Below, piece after piece: positions 23,316-30,410 of a DNA stretch of 30,410 bases. This DNA comes from a virus. Position numbers and translations under genes: made by a program. The notes below the pieces were generated by a model that was not told the DNA's origin, made no database searches, and saw only the letters and a list, made by a program, of their open reading frames with translations. Positions within the stretch are counted from its first letter, which is position 1, and every line of letters starts with the position of its first letter. The stretch covers positions 1 to 30,410 of IMG/VR virus record IMGVR_UViG_3300032182_000198; one strand, given 5' to 3'.

Positions 23316-24021
23316 TTCATGTATCGATCGATATGTGTATGGAAAGTGCTCTAGATTGAGTCCAGAAGGTCCTGTACCAGTCCTTGAGAAGACTAGGGTA
23401 GAAGAGACCAGAGGCATGGCATGGAACGTCAGAGAGAACCTCATGGCGTTCGGTATTGAGGTCTACATCATGACCAATGAAGAGATGCCAATCAAGACAA
23501 GATTTGTTGACGAGAAATCTAATCAGCAGATCATGAGATTAGATGAGCTTGATGAGGTAAAACCATTTGAATGGGAGATGCCAAAAGAAGACTTCGATGC
23601 AATGGTCATCTCTGACTACAATAAAGGATTGTTGTCGGAAGAAAAGATCTTTGAACTATGCGACTGGTTTAAGAGACCTGTCTTCATTGATAGTAAAAAG
23701 ACTAATCTACCAAGACAGTGTTTCATCAAACTAAATGATGGCGAAGCACAGAAATTGGAAGGAGAATATCCTTTCTTGATTACTACAAAAGGATCTGAAG
23801 GTGCTACCTTCAAAGGTAGATTGTATCCTGGAACTAAAGTGCCAGTCTTTGACGTAGCAGGTGCTGGTGATACATTCTTATCTGCTCTAGTATTCCATTA
23901 CCTAAACACTGGCGTCATGGAGTCTGCTATTCCTTTTGCCAACAGAGCAGCCGCAGTAGCGGTATCAAACCCAGGAACTTATGTACTTACACAGGATGAT
24001 GTGAATGATTTATGTAATTGA
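23236..24021 (+). CDS. rfaE1: PfkB-family sugar kinase, HldE N-domain/RfaE1-like
   Basis: A 261-residue kinase that closely follows the heptose-7-phosphate kinase domain of HldE: VLLIGDSCIDRYVYGKCSRL (22-41), SPEGPVPVLE, RGMAWNVRENLMAFG where HldE has GGAANVAMNIASLG, QQIMRLD, MVISDYNKGLL, FIDSKKTN and FDVAGAGDTFLSAL, with D212 as the PfkB catalytic base. It is shorter than the E. coli domain (about 318 residues). The segment after the GMAWNV helix is cut down, removing part of the lid region. The only ATG lies 20 codons ahead of the conserved strand, inside the adenylyltransferase gene, so those residues may be an overprinted addition. Kinase function is likely; heptose as substrate is inferred from the neighbours. 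Confidence 0.8.
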   Translation: MPNQFGFLIDSEITPQPKQLKVLLIGDSCIDRYVYGKCSRLSPEGPVPVLEKTRVEETRGMAWNVRENLMAFGIEVYIMTNEEMPIKTRFVDEKSNQQIMRLDELDEVKPFEWEMPKEDFDAMVISDYNKGLLSEEKIFELCDWFKRPVFIDSKKTNLPRQCFIKLNDGEAQKLEGEYPFLITTKGSEGATFKGRLYPGTKVPVFDVAGAGDTFLSALVFHYLNTGVMESAIPFANRAAAVAVSNPGTYVLTQDDVNDLCN

Positions 24022-24325
24022 TATTGATGGCACTATCTGTGTCAAGGACAAAAGAAAAGGATATGAGATGAGTGTCCCTATGATGCATAGGATCAATATG
24101 ATCAATGATCTATATGATAAGGGTCACTACATCAAATACTTCACAGCAAGAGGTATGGGAAGGCATCAAGGCAATGCTAGCATGGCATTCACCGAGTTCT
24201 ATGTTATGACATCAGAACAGTTAAGGAAGTGGGGATGTAAGTATCATGAGTTGATTCTCGGAAAACCCGCTGGCGATATATACATTGACGACAAAGGAAT
24301 TAATGATGTCGGATTCTTTAGTTAA
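24005..24325 (+). CDS. Minimal HAD-superfamily phosphatase
   Basis: A 106-residue protein with the HAD motif I DIDGT (D6, D8), a motif II candidate in KYFTARG and a motif IV acidic pair in GDIYIDDKGIN (D95-D96). There is no cap domain, so it should act on an exposed or macromolecular phosphate or a small sugar phosphate. In an ADP-heptose pathway the GmhB phosphatase fills the step between kinase and adenylyltransferase, and this gene lies immediately after both. It lacks the zinc-binding Cys loop of GmhB and is much shorter than the 190-residue E. coli enzyme, so it would be an analogue, not an orthologue. AGGA at 23993-23996 precedes the ATG. The gene overlaps the kinase by 17 nt. Confidence 0.75.
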   Translation: MIYVIDIDGTICVKDKRKGYEMSVPMMHRINMINDLYDKGHYIKYFTARGMGRHQGNASMAFTEFYVMTSEQLRKWGCKYHELILGKPAGDIYIDDKGINDVGFFS

Positions 24326-24662
24326 ACACGTACCCAAAGGTTGGGGTTACGAGAAGTGGATTGTTAACAACGAAAAGTATTGTGGAAAACTCCTCTTCTT
24401 TGAGGCAGGCAAGAAGTGCTCTTGGCACTATCATAAAAAGAAGCACGAAACTTTCTATCTACATTCAGGTAAAATCTATCTGTACTATGGTTTCGATGAT
24501 GATTTTTATACAGCTGACCGCACAATATTAACCCCTGGGATCCCTTTCGAGATTCCCAGGGGTATGAGGCATCAGATGGTTGCCTTGGAAGATTCTGAAT
24601 TATATGAGTTCTCTACGACTCATTTTGAGTCTGATTCGTATCGAGTTTGTAAAGGCGATTGA
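24306..24662 (+). CDS. Cupin-fold protein (mannose-6-phosphate-isomerase-like)
   Basis: A 118-residue cupin. GWGYEKWIVNN and CGKLLFFEAGKKCSWHYH, then KKHETFYLHSGKIYLYYG form the first cupin motif (His, His, Glu, with a later His in GMRHQMV), as in the metal site of type II mannose-6-phosphate isomerase/GMP cupin domains. I chose the ATG at 24306 because AAGGA (24294-24298) is 7 nt ahead; ATGs at 24303 and 24285 are alternatives. It probably handles a sugar phosphate or nucleotide sugar, but isomerase, epimerase and simple binding roles cannot be separated by eye. It overlaps the HAD gene, and its 3' end overlaps the opposite-strand epimerase gene by 50 nt. Confidence 0.75.
   Translation: MSDSLVKHVPKGWGYEKWIVNNEKYCGKLLFFEAGKKCSWHYHKKKHETFYLHSGKIYLYYGFDDDFYTADRTILTPGIPFEIPRGMRHQMVALEDSELYEFSTTHFESDSYRVCKGD
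24531..24563 (-). terminator. 10-bp inverted repeat, candidate terminator for the opposite-strand gene
   Basis: ACCCCTGGGA (24531-24540) and TCCCAGGGGT (24554-24563) are perfect complements around a 13-nt loop. The repeat lies inside the cupin coding sequence. Read on the minus strand it is 50 nt after the stop of the epimerase gene and is followed by TAATATTGTG, which is T-rich but not a pure T run. Confidence 0.45.
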
Positions 24663-25434
24663 TATAATCGTCTACAGTCATAAAGTTCTTACCAACCCAG
24701 TGTCCTACGGATCTGGTTTCGTATTGATACTTACCTTTTAAATGTTCGGGGAAGGGGATCTCTTGGATCTCCGCCCCGTATTTTTTTGCAATGGTTTCGG
24801 CTACTTCTCTGAATGAGATTGTATGTCCAGATCCAATGTCATAGATTCCTGATGGTGCTTCGTTGTCTTCCATGACATCGATCACATCATCCACCCATAC
24901 AAAATCTCTCATCATTTTGTCAGAACCTTCAAAGATTTTAATAACTCCGTCTTCTTTAGCCTGTTGCACAAACTTACTTACAGGACTCTGTTGGTTCCCC
25001 TTGTGCTCTTCGCCTTGACCATATACATTGAAGAATCTAAATCCTTGGATAGATTTAAATTTATCGATATTGTCTTGTACCCAGTAATCAATTTGAGTTT
25101 TTGTTAGGGCATAGTAATTTAAAGGATTCATTGATCCATCTGTACTATTTCCATAGACAGATGCGGATGAAGCATACTTGACTGGAATTTGATACTCGAT
25201 TGCTTTGTGGAATAGGAGTAATGTTAGATGAACATTGAAGTGATGAAGCTTGTTCAGATTTGTTTCAGTAGTAGATGAAATAGCACCTAGATGAATAATT
25301 TCATCGACTTCTTCCCATTTGTTGAAGTTATCAATTATCGCAGCGGCGTTAAAATGCTCAAGACCAATGTATTCAGGATGTCTTCTAGCATAGTGAGATC
25401 CGATAAATCCACCGAATCCTGTGATCATTTTCAT
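24613..25434 (-). CDS. hldD: ADP-L-glycero-D-manno-heptose 6-epimerase-like SDR (HldD)
   Basis: A 273-residue extended short-chain dehydrogenase/epimerase. TGFGGFIGSHYARR (5-18) is the NAD(P)-binding glycine loop, LGAISSTTE (49-57) matches the HldD signature, YASSASVYGNS precedes the catalytic Y108xxxK112 (YALTK), and then come RFFNVYGQGEEHKGNQQSPV, KIFEGSDKMMRDFVWVDDV, SGIYDIGSGHTISFREVAE and IPFPEHLKGKYQYETRS. This order and wording follow E. coli HldD closely. It is shorter (about 310 in E. coli), with a trimmed early region. The ATG at 25434 is chosen because the fold begins there. It is the only minus-strand gene here, with its own late promoter, and its 3' end overlaps the cupin gene. 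It would complete ADP-heptose synthesis. Confidence 0.85.
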   Translation of the reverse strand: MKMITGFGGFIGSHYARRHPEYIGLEHFNAAAIIDNFNKWEEVDEIIHLGAISSTTETNLNKLHHFNVHLTLLLFHKAIEYQIPVKYASSASVYGNSTDGSMNPLNYYALTKTQIDYWVQDNIDKFKSIQGFRFFNVYGQGEEHKGNQQSPVSKFVQQAKEDGVIKIFEGSDKMMRDFVWVDDVIDVMEDNEAPSGIYDIGSGHTISFREVAETIAKKYGAEIQEIPFPEHLKGKYQYETRSVGHWVGKNFMTVDDYINRLYKLDTNQTQNES

Positions 25435-25440
25435 GGCAAG

Positions 25441-25448
25441 TATAAATA
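25441..25448 (+). promoter_or_regulatory. T4-type late promoter (TATAAATA)
   Basis: An exact octamer 42 nt before the ATG at 25491, with AAGGAAAGGA (25480-25489) as a strong ribosome-binding site. It starts seven bases from the epimerase start on the other strand and faces the minus-strand promoter at 25466-25473. Confidence 0.8.
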
Positions 25449-25465
25449 AGAATAACACGAAACTA

Positions 25466-25473
25466 TATTTATC
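25466..25473 (-). promoter_or_regulatory. T4-type late promoter on the minus strand (GATAAATA)
   Basis: The plus strand reads TATTTATC here, which is GATAAATA on the minus strand. It lies 31 nt before the epimerase ATG at 25434, the usual spacing for late promoters in this window. Confidence 0.6.
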
Positions 25474-25490
25474 CTGCAGAAGGAAAGGAC

Positions 25491-26615
25491 ATGTCTTCAC
25501 ACCCAACGTTTGGTTATTTGGCGAATGTGATTCCTAGTGCTACTAAAACAAACTTCTTGCTGTTCACTGCCAACTCTGGTGAATTAACAGAAGCAAGAGT
25601 AATTGTTAGTCATAAGAATCCATACCCAACAAAAATTAGAATTGCGGTCGGTTCATCAGCAACATCCGACACCCCATCTTCTCTAAAGAATGAATATATC
25701 TACTACAATTGTTTTGTAGATGAAGGCGAGACTTTCCACAGCGATTCTCTGTTTATTGCTGATGGTCAGAAAGTTTTTGTGTGGGCAGATCGTCCAGATA
25801 CAAACTTTGTTCTAGAGGGTATCACGTCACCACTACCAACAACTGGTTCTGGTTTACTAGCCCATCAACACATGGGAGCACTTACAAAACAAAACCATGT
25901 TTTGTATAGCACTGGTGCTGGCGACGAAGCAACTATTATTTTATACGCTGTTAATCAGGGCAGTCAAACTGCTAGATTACGAGTGGGTGTTACTGATGTT
26001 GGAGGTAACATTTCTCCTGGAGGATACTACGATTATAACGTAAGAGTCCAAGGAGGTCAATCCTATATCAGAAAGACACTACGCCTTTCCGAAAACCAAA
26101 GTCTTGTAGTAAGAACTGACTATGGTGAATTGAGCTTCATTGCTCTTGGTACATTTAACTTTGAGGTTGCTGCTCAAACTAGTTTAAGTCTACCTGGCAA
26201 CTTGTCCGTAGGAGGAACTTCTACATTCTCTGGACCTAGTACATTTTCAGATAGTCTTACTATCAATGGTGGTCAAATTCTGGGATACAATACATCTACA
26301 GGAGAACTAAAATATACATTAGATCCAACAAATGGAACTCTTGATGCAGGAGCAATCAGTCTTTCTGCTGGTCTCACAATGGGTGGAACCTTAAATGTAA
26401 ATGATGTATTTACAGTTGACCCAGCCACAGGAAATGTAAACATTGCAGGATCACTCACAGCGGGAACTTTTGACTTTGATCTCTCTATCGACGGCGATTT
26501 AGATCTTCTAAATAATAAAGTAATAAATATGGCAAATCCAGTTGCGGCGAGTGACGCTGCAACAAAATCGTATACGGATTCTACCGCTATTGCCTACGCT
26601 ATCGCTCTCTCATAA
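25491..26615 (+). CDS. Tail-fibre protein with two reusable beta domains, 374 aa
   Basis: A 374-residue fibre protein. Residues 1-110 and 120-225 are two copies of the beta domain that forms the whole 106-residue protein at 13562 (for example EARVIVSHKNPYPTKIRIAVG and IILYAVNQGSQTARLRVGVT, each followed by a Y..-hairpin-DGQ/ENQ-V turn). Residues 230-325 are a repetitive shaft (LSLPGNLSVGGTSTFSGPST, LSAGLTMGGTLNVNDVFTV, NVNIAGSLTAGTF). The C-terminus, GDLDLLNNKVINMANPVAA then SDAATKSYTDSTAIAYA, is the common phage fibre end motif (nKI.nva.P....DA..K.Yvd). It has a strong late promoter and ribosome-binding site. A receptor-binding or fibre-shaft role is likely. Confidence 0.85.
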   Translation: MSSHPTFGYLANVIPSATKTNFLLFTANSGELTEARVIVSHKNPYPTKIRIAVGSSATSDTPSSLKNEYIYYNCFVDEGETFHSDSLFIADGQKVFVWADRPDTNFVLEGITSPLPTTGSGLLAHQHMGALTKQNHVLYSTGAGDEATIILYAVNQGSQTARLRVGVTDVGGNISPGGYYDYNVRVQGGQSYIRKTLRLSENQSLVVRTDYGELSFIALGTFNFEVAAQTSLSLPGNLSVGGTSTFSGPSTFSDSLTINGGQILGYNTSTGELKYTLDPTNGTLDAGAISLSAGLTMGGTLNVNDVFTVDPATGNVNIAGSLTAGTFDFDLSIDGDLDLLNNKVINMANPVAASDAATKSYTDSTAIAYAIALS

Positions 26616-26633
26616 GAATCACTGGAGTTTTAG

Positions 26634-29600
26634 ATGTCTAAAAAACAGATTAAAGAATACGCATTCAATCCAGGCAGTGCTGGGGTAGGAACTCTAAAGC
26701 TGGTCGGTAAATATGCGTCGGAAGATTTTCTTCTGGTAACAAATATCACCGCTGGGGGCGAGGTTTTACTTAACTTCTCGGACTCCACAAAACCATACGC
26801 AGTCTCTTTCGTGACTGTTTCCGAGTCATCACCAGACTCGGATTTTCCATATGCACACCATAAAGCTGATGGTGTGACAGTCGTCACGTTCTTGTATAAC
26901 ACGTCACAGTATAGTTCAACTGATGACATTCAAGTTTTTGTAGAGAGTCAGATTACAAGGACAAGACCATATGACTTTGGCACTGATGCCATCGAGCGTA
27001 TGCGTGTTGCTAAAGCTCAATCGATGCTTGACGCTGACTTTGAGTATGGAATCCAACCAACCAAGTGGCAATCTCTAGATTTGTTCCGTGGATATCCTTC
27101 CCTTTACGAAGTTCCTGGATCTGATGTCGCTGTCTCTTCTATTGTTACAGACGCATCAACAGGTACTGCTGGAATTGGACCTTCTAAAATTACAGTAGTC
27201 ACTGCTCTTGAGCATGGATTTGATGTAGGTCAACCAATTTCATTGAGAGGTGTAGACGATAGTGTCATTGGATATGGTAAAGCAGAGGGATCATTTGTTA
27301 TTAGTGGTGTTCCCGCCACAGACACATTTGAATTTTTTGCAAAGGGTAAAGTAGGTACAACTTTAAATACTTCTCTATTCACTAATTTCACTGTTCTCAA
27401 GAAATCTGGATTTTACACAGGTGCTGCTATTGGAAGCAATCCAACATTCAACGTTGCATTGCAAGGTGGATCTGGAACATTCTCAACTTCTTCTATTACA
27501 CCAACTGGTCAACCTTTATTAGGTTTGGCTAGCGGTGCTTCATCTTTGCCACCTATTGGATCTACGTTTACTGGCAGTGGTATTCCATCTGGATCCCAGG
27601 TAACTGCTATTGTAGAAACTACCTTACAGAGAAGTTTAAAGAATGATGTTGCTATCGGAGATACACAAATTGAGTTATCTGACGTTACAGGAATTACTAT
27701 AGGTCATGCTTTAGATGATGGTACAGGTACAAACGTTTTTGTTACTGATATTACTGGAGATGTAGTCACTCTGTCTGATTCGTTTGGAGCTGTTAAATCA
27801 GGTAATAATCTGAATACAAATCCGCAACAAGCAACTGGGTTTTCTAATTTTAATCTGGGACAATCATTAAAGGTTGATGTTGACAGACAGGATGGTTTTT
27901 ACACAGCAACCATCTCTCCGAATGTTGTAATTGATGTAGAAGAAAACCTTTTTGTATATTCTGGATCTGGTACTGGAGCAAAATTTAGTGTCAGTAGAAA
28001 TGTAAACACTCAAGTTTACACAGTTACTAATGTTTCTCCTGGTAGTTTTTATCTAGGCGGAGAAACCATTACAATTTTAGGAACAGATTTAGGTGGTGCT
28101 TCTCCTGCTAATGATCTCTTGATTACTATTAATACTGTAGGAACTGGAGGAGAAATTGCAACGTTCACTGCTTCTGGTACTGGATCTACAACTAACAGTA
28201 ATGTAGGAACTGGTTATAGTGCAAACGAATCTCTAACTATTTTTGGTAGTGATTTGGGTGGAGAATCTCCAGCAAATGACATGACAGTAAATATTCTTAC
28301 TGTAGGTGGTAATGGTGAAGTTTTAACTTTTAACGTACTTGGCGATGCTATTTCATCAAGTGCTGTTTATAGTAATGTCCAACCTTTCACAACTTCTGGA
28401 ACAGGAACAAATTCTACTTTCCAAGTTGATAGAACTGGTTCAGGTACAGCAGTATCGCAGTTAGAAGAACTTATCATCACAGGTTTTATTGAAGCTGGTG
28501 ATCTCTTCAGAGTTACTATTGATGGCATCAATGCAGATTATACAGCACTAGCTGGAGACACTATTGCTGCTGTAAGGAACGGTGTTATCAATGCTGTCAA
28601 CCAAGTTTACAATAATGGAAATATTGATGCTTATGCATACATTGGGGATTCTGCTGGAAGAATTTACATTGAAGGTCAGACTGCTGGACAAGCTTTTACT
28701 ATTAGCATTGATACAACCGAATCTGGTGGAGGAAGCGCCGACACCCAGGCGTTCACTCTTGTAAATGTAAGAGCAGCGGCTTCTTCATCTACTACTCCAT
28801 CATATGCAGTAACCTTAACAAATCCTGGAGATGGATATGCTCAAAACGATACCATCACTTTAGAAGGTGCTCAACTGGGAGGTGTATCACCAACTAATGA
28901 TATTACTATCACTATTAATACAGTTGGTGCTAATGGAGAAATTCTAACATTTGGGTTCACAGGAACAGCTTCTACTGGTAACGAATTTTTTGCTGGACAA
29001 CAACCACAGCAATTGGCAAACGGAGCTGCGGTGATTGCTAGTATTGATTCTGGAACTAATTCATACAACGCAACTATTTCATCCGCTGGCAGTGGATATA
29101 AGGTTGGATATACGTTTATTGTTTCTGGACAAAATCTTGGGGGAGCTTCACCAGCAAACGACATGAATGTTCAAGTTCAGGACGTTAATGCTGATGGAGA
29201 AATTTTAGTAGTTGGTGTATCTGGATCTCCTAATAGTGGAGATGTTATTGACTTTAGACCAACCGTGTCTATCTCCAACAACTTAAATTCTGCTGTTGCT
29301 TCTGGTACGTCTTATACATTTACTTCTCTTGCAGAAATTGAAGTAACCTTTACTGACAACCACGGACTTCTTCCTGGAAGTAATATTCTTGCTTCTATTG
29401 CTAGTAGCGGAAGCAATCACGATTTAGCTGCTGGACCGTATTTGGTCACATCAGTTCCTTCATCAACTAAAATTAGATATACAGCTAGAGCTGCTGGTTC
29501 CGTTGCCACTGGATTAACTGGAGAAATTTATGCAAGAACAGATTGTTTCTATACTCACAGACCATTTGACGGCGGTGTTCAGTTAGGAACAGGTTCTCCT

Positions 29601-30410
29601 GCTCATGGCGCACAAGCTATTCGTCAATCCAAGAAGTACATCAGATACCAGTCTGGTAAAGGTATCATGTATACCACTGGTGCTCTGTTTGCACCTTCTT
29701 ATGACTTGAGAAATGTAGTTGCTAGTGGATCTTCTATTGGTTCAACTATCACTATTACAACAGATGATGTAGATCACAGCTTACAAGTTGGTGCTGAAGT
29801 TCAGATTACAGGAATTACAACCGCAGGTTATAATAATCATTACGTTGTAACATCAATCATTGATGAAAATACTTTTACAGTAAATGCTGTAGAGACTTTG
29901 GCGGATGTTGCTCCAGAATTTGGCAATCAACCACAAGTAGCTCTATACAAATGGAAAGGTGCTACTGTAAGATCTGGTTCTTTTGATGATCAAAATGGCA
30001 TCTTCTTCCAATATGATGGAACCAACTTCTCCGTTGGTTTGAGATCTTCCACTTTCCAGTTGACAGGAACAATTTCTGTTAACAGCGATTCAAACGCTGT
30101 TACTGGAACTAATACTAGATTCAGAGATCAGTTGAAGGTGGGTGACAGAATTGTCATTCGCGGTATGTCTCATGTTGTAACACATGTAGATAGTCAAACA
30201 TCTCTATCAATCAATCCAGACTATAGAGGTGTTAATAACGCAGTAAATACTAAAGCAGCTTTAACTAGAGATATCATTATTCCTCAATCTGAATGGAACA
30301 TCGATAAGTGTGATGGCACTGGAGAGTCTGGATATAATATTGAAATCAATAAGATGCAGATGATCGGATTCCAGTATTCCTGGTATGGTGCTGGTTTCAT
30401 TGACTGGATG
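26634..30410 (+). CDS. Giant virion structural protein (partial, at least 1259 aa)
   Basis: Open from ATG 26634 to the end of the window with no stop, so the C-terminus is missing. GGAG at 26624-26627 fixes the start. Residues 1-110 are a beta domain (FLLVTNITAGGEVLLNF, VTVVTFLYNTSQY). Then TRPYDFGTDAIERMRVAKAQ is followed by FEYGIQPTKWQSLDLFRGYP, the conserved opening of large T4-like cyanophage virion proteins. Repeated modules follow: H-G-[FL]-x-x-G turns (EHGFDVG, NHGLLPG, DHSLQVG) and four LGGxSPxND repeats. HRPFDGGVQLGTGSPAHG and RQSKKYIRYQSGKGIMYTT (about 980-1015) are also hallmark cyanophage structural segments. No enzyme motif was seen. It is probably a major baseplate- or fibre-associated component. 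Confidence 0.85.
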   Translation, partial: MSKKQIKEYAFNPGSAGVGTLKLVGKYASEDFLLVTNITAGGEVLLNFSDSTKPYAVSFVTVSESSPDSDFPYAHHKADGVTVVTFLYNTSQYSSTDDIQVFVESQITRTRPYDFGTDAIERMRVAKAQSMLDADFEYGIQPTKWQSLDLFRGYPSLYEVPGSDVAVSSIVTDASTGTAGIGPSKITVVTALEHGFDVGQPISLRGVDDSVIGYGKAEGSFVISGVPATDTFEFFAKGKVGTTLNTSLFTNFTVLKKSGFYTGAAIGSNPTFNVALQGGSGTFSTSSITPTGQPLLGLASGASSLPPIGSTFTGSGIPSGSQVTAIVETTLQRSLKNDVAIGDTQIELSDVTGITIGHALDDGTGTNVFVTDITGDVVTLSDSFGAVKSGNNLNTNPQQATGFSNFNLGQSLKVDVDRQDGFYTATISPNVVIDVEENLFVYSGSGTGAKFSVSRNVNTQVYTVTNVSPGSFYLGGETITILGTDLGGASPANDLLITINTVGTGGEIATFTASGTGSTTNSNVGTGYSANESLTIFGSDLGGESPANDMTVNILTVGGNGEVLTFNVLGDAISSSAVYSNVQPFTTSGTGTNSTFQVDRTGSGTAVSQLEELIITGFIEAGDLFRVTIDGINADYTALAGDTIAAVRNGVINAVNQVYNNGNIDAYAYIGDSAGRIYIEGQTAGQAFTISIDTTESGGGSADTQAFTLVNVRAAASSSTTPSYAVTLTNPGDGYAQNDTITLEGAQLGGVSPTNDITITINTVGANGEILTFGFTGTASTGNEFFAGQQPQQLANGAAVIASIDSGTNSYNATISSAGSGYKVGYTFIVSGQNLGGASPANDMNVQVQDVNADGEILVVGVSGSPNSGDVIDFRPTVSISNNLNSAVASGTSYTFTSLAEIEVTFTDNHGLLPGSNILASIASSGSNHDLAAGPYLVTSVPSSTKIRYTARAAGSVATGLTGEIYARTDCFYTHRPFDGGVQLGTGSPAHGAQAIRQSKKYIRYQSGKGIMYTTGALFAPSYDLRNVVASGSSIGSTITITTDDVDHSLQVGAEVQITGITTAGYNNHYVVTSIIDENTFTVNAVETLADVAPEFGNQPQVALYKWKGATVRSGSFDDQNGIFFQYDGTNFSVGLRSSTFQLTGTISVNSDSNAVTGTNTRFRDQLKVGDRIVIRGMSHVVTHVDSQTSLSINPDYRGVNNAVNTKAALTRDIIIPQSEWNIDKCDGTGESGYNIEINKMQMIGFQYSWYGAGFIDWM
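28050..29205 (+). repeat. Four dispersed protein repeats with LGGxSPxND
   Basis: Within the giant protein, units starting at 28050, 28215, 28836 and 29097 read Y-x3-[ED]-x-[LI]-T-I-x-G-x-x-LGG-[AEV]-SP-[AT]-ND, then a strand and x-GE[IV]. Residue starts are 473, 528, 735 and 822. The fourth unit is the most diverged at its beginning. The spacing is uneven (165, 621 and 261 nt). Confidence 0.75.

Noticed and set aside
25435-25506. A 24-residue N-terminal extension of the epimerase with a hydrophobic, signal-like stretch
   Set aside because: It overlaps both promoters and the fibre gene start, has no homologue in HldD, and the NAD-binding fold begins exactly at the internal Met at 25434.
26508-26529. 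CTAAATA and AATAAATA octamer-like strings upstream of the last giant gene
   Set aside because: They lie in the conserved fibre end motif coding for LLNNKVINMANP, where Asn/Lys codons naturally create A/T-rich strings, and they are over 100 nt from the next start.

Overview
The window looks like the distal-structural part of a T4-like cyanophage (marine myovirus) genome. The main signs are tightly packed genes nearly all on one strand, repeated T4-type late promoter octamers (TATAAATA or GATAAATA) just upstream of structural genes, strong rho-independent terminators, and a series of very long, repetitive, beta-rich virion and tail-fibre proteins of the sort known from Synechococcus and Prochlorococcus myoviruses. 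No gene here fixes the species or host. No tRNA, integrase, IS element or CRISPR array was seen, and no stretch of more than about 150 bases lacks a gene or gene-control element.

Region 1 (1-9296): the tail end of a gene, a small coiled-coil protein, two small or medium structural-type proteins, a 477-residue Gly/Thr-rich structural protein, then a terminator and a giant 2130-residue repetitive protein. The giant protein contains near-exact 660-nt tandem units and hundreds of residues of GSG-[SL]-F / GAAE beta-repeats.

Region 2 (9296-13521): a fibre protein with an Mtd-like N-terminal domain, a small acidic protein, and a 1098-residue tail fibre or tailspike. The latter has five carbohydrate-binding-like WxY-GD modules followed by a pectate-lyase-like beta-helix start.

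Region 3 (13514-18337): two short virion-type proteins, then three consecutive paralogous glycine-rich proteins with extraordinary cysteine content (about 7-11 percent), a possible 47-residue peptide, and an acidic 263-residue protein closed by a textbook terminator. The cysteine-rich trio is the most unusual thing in the window.

Region 4 (18342-25434): a sugar cassette. It holds a GT9-type glycosyltransferase, two tandem NodU/TobZ-type carbamoyltransferases, a split HldE (adenylyltransferase and kinase as separate overlapping genes in reversed order), a tiny HAD phosphatase, a cupin and, on the opposite strand, an HldD-type ADP-heptose 6-epimerase. Together these cover most of an ADP-heptose pathway (only a GmhA isomerase is not seen), plus transfer and carbamoylation. 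The target could be host surface glycan or the phage's own fibres.

Region 5 (25441-30410): a late promoter drives a 374-residue fibre protein that reuses the small domain found at 13562, followed by a giant structural protein that runs off the window and carries four LGGxSPxND repeats.
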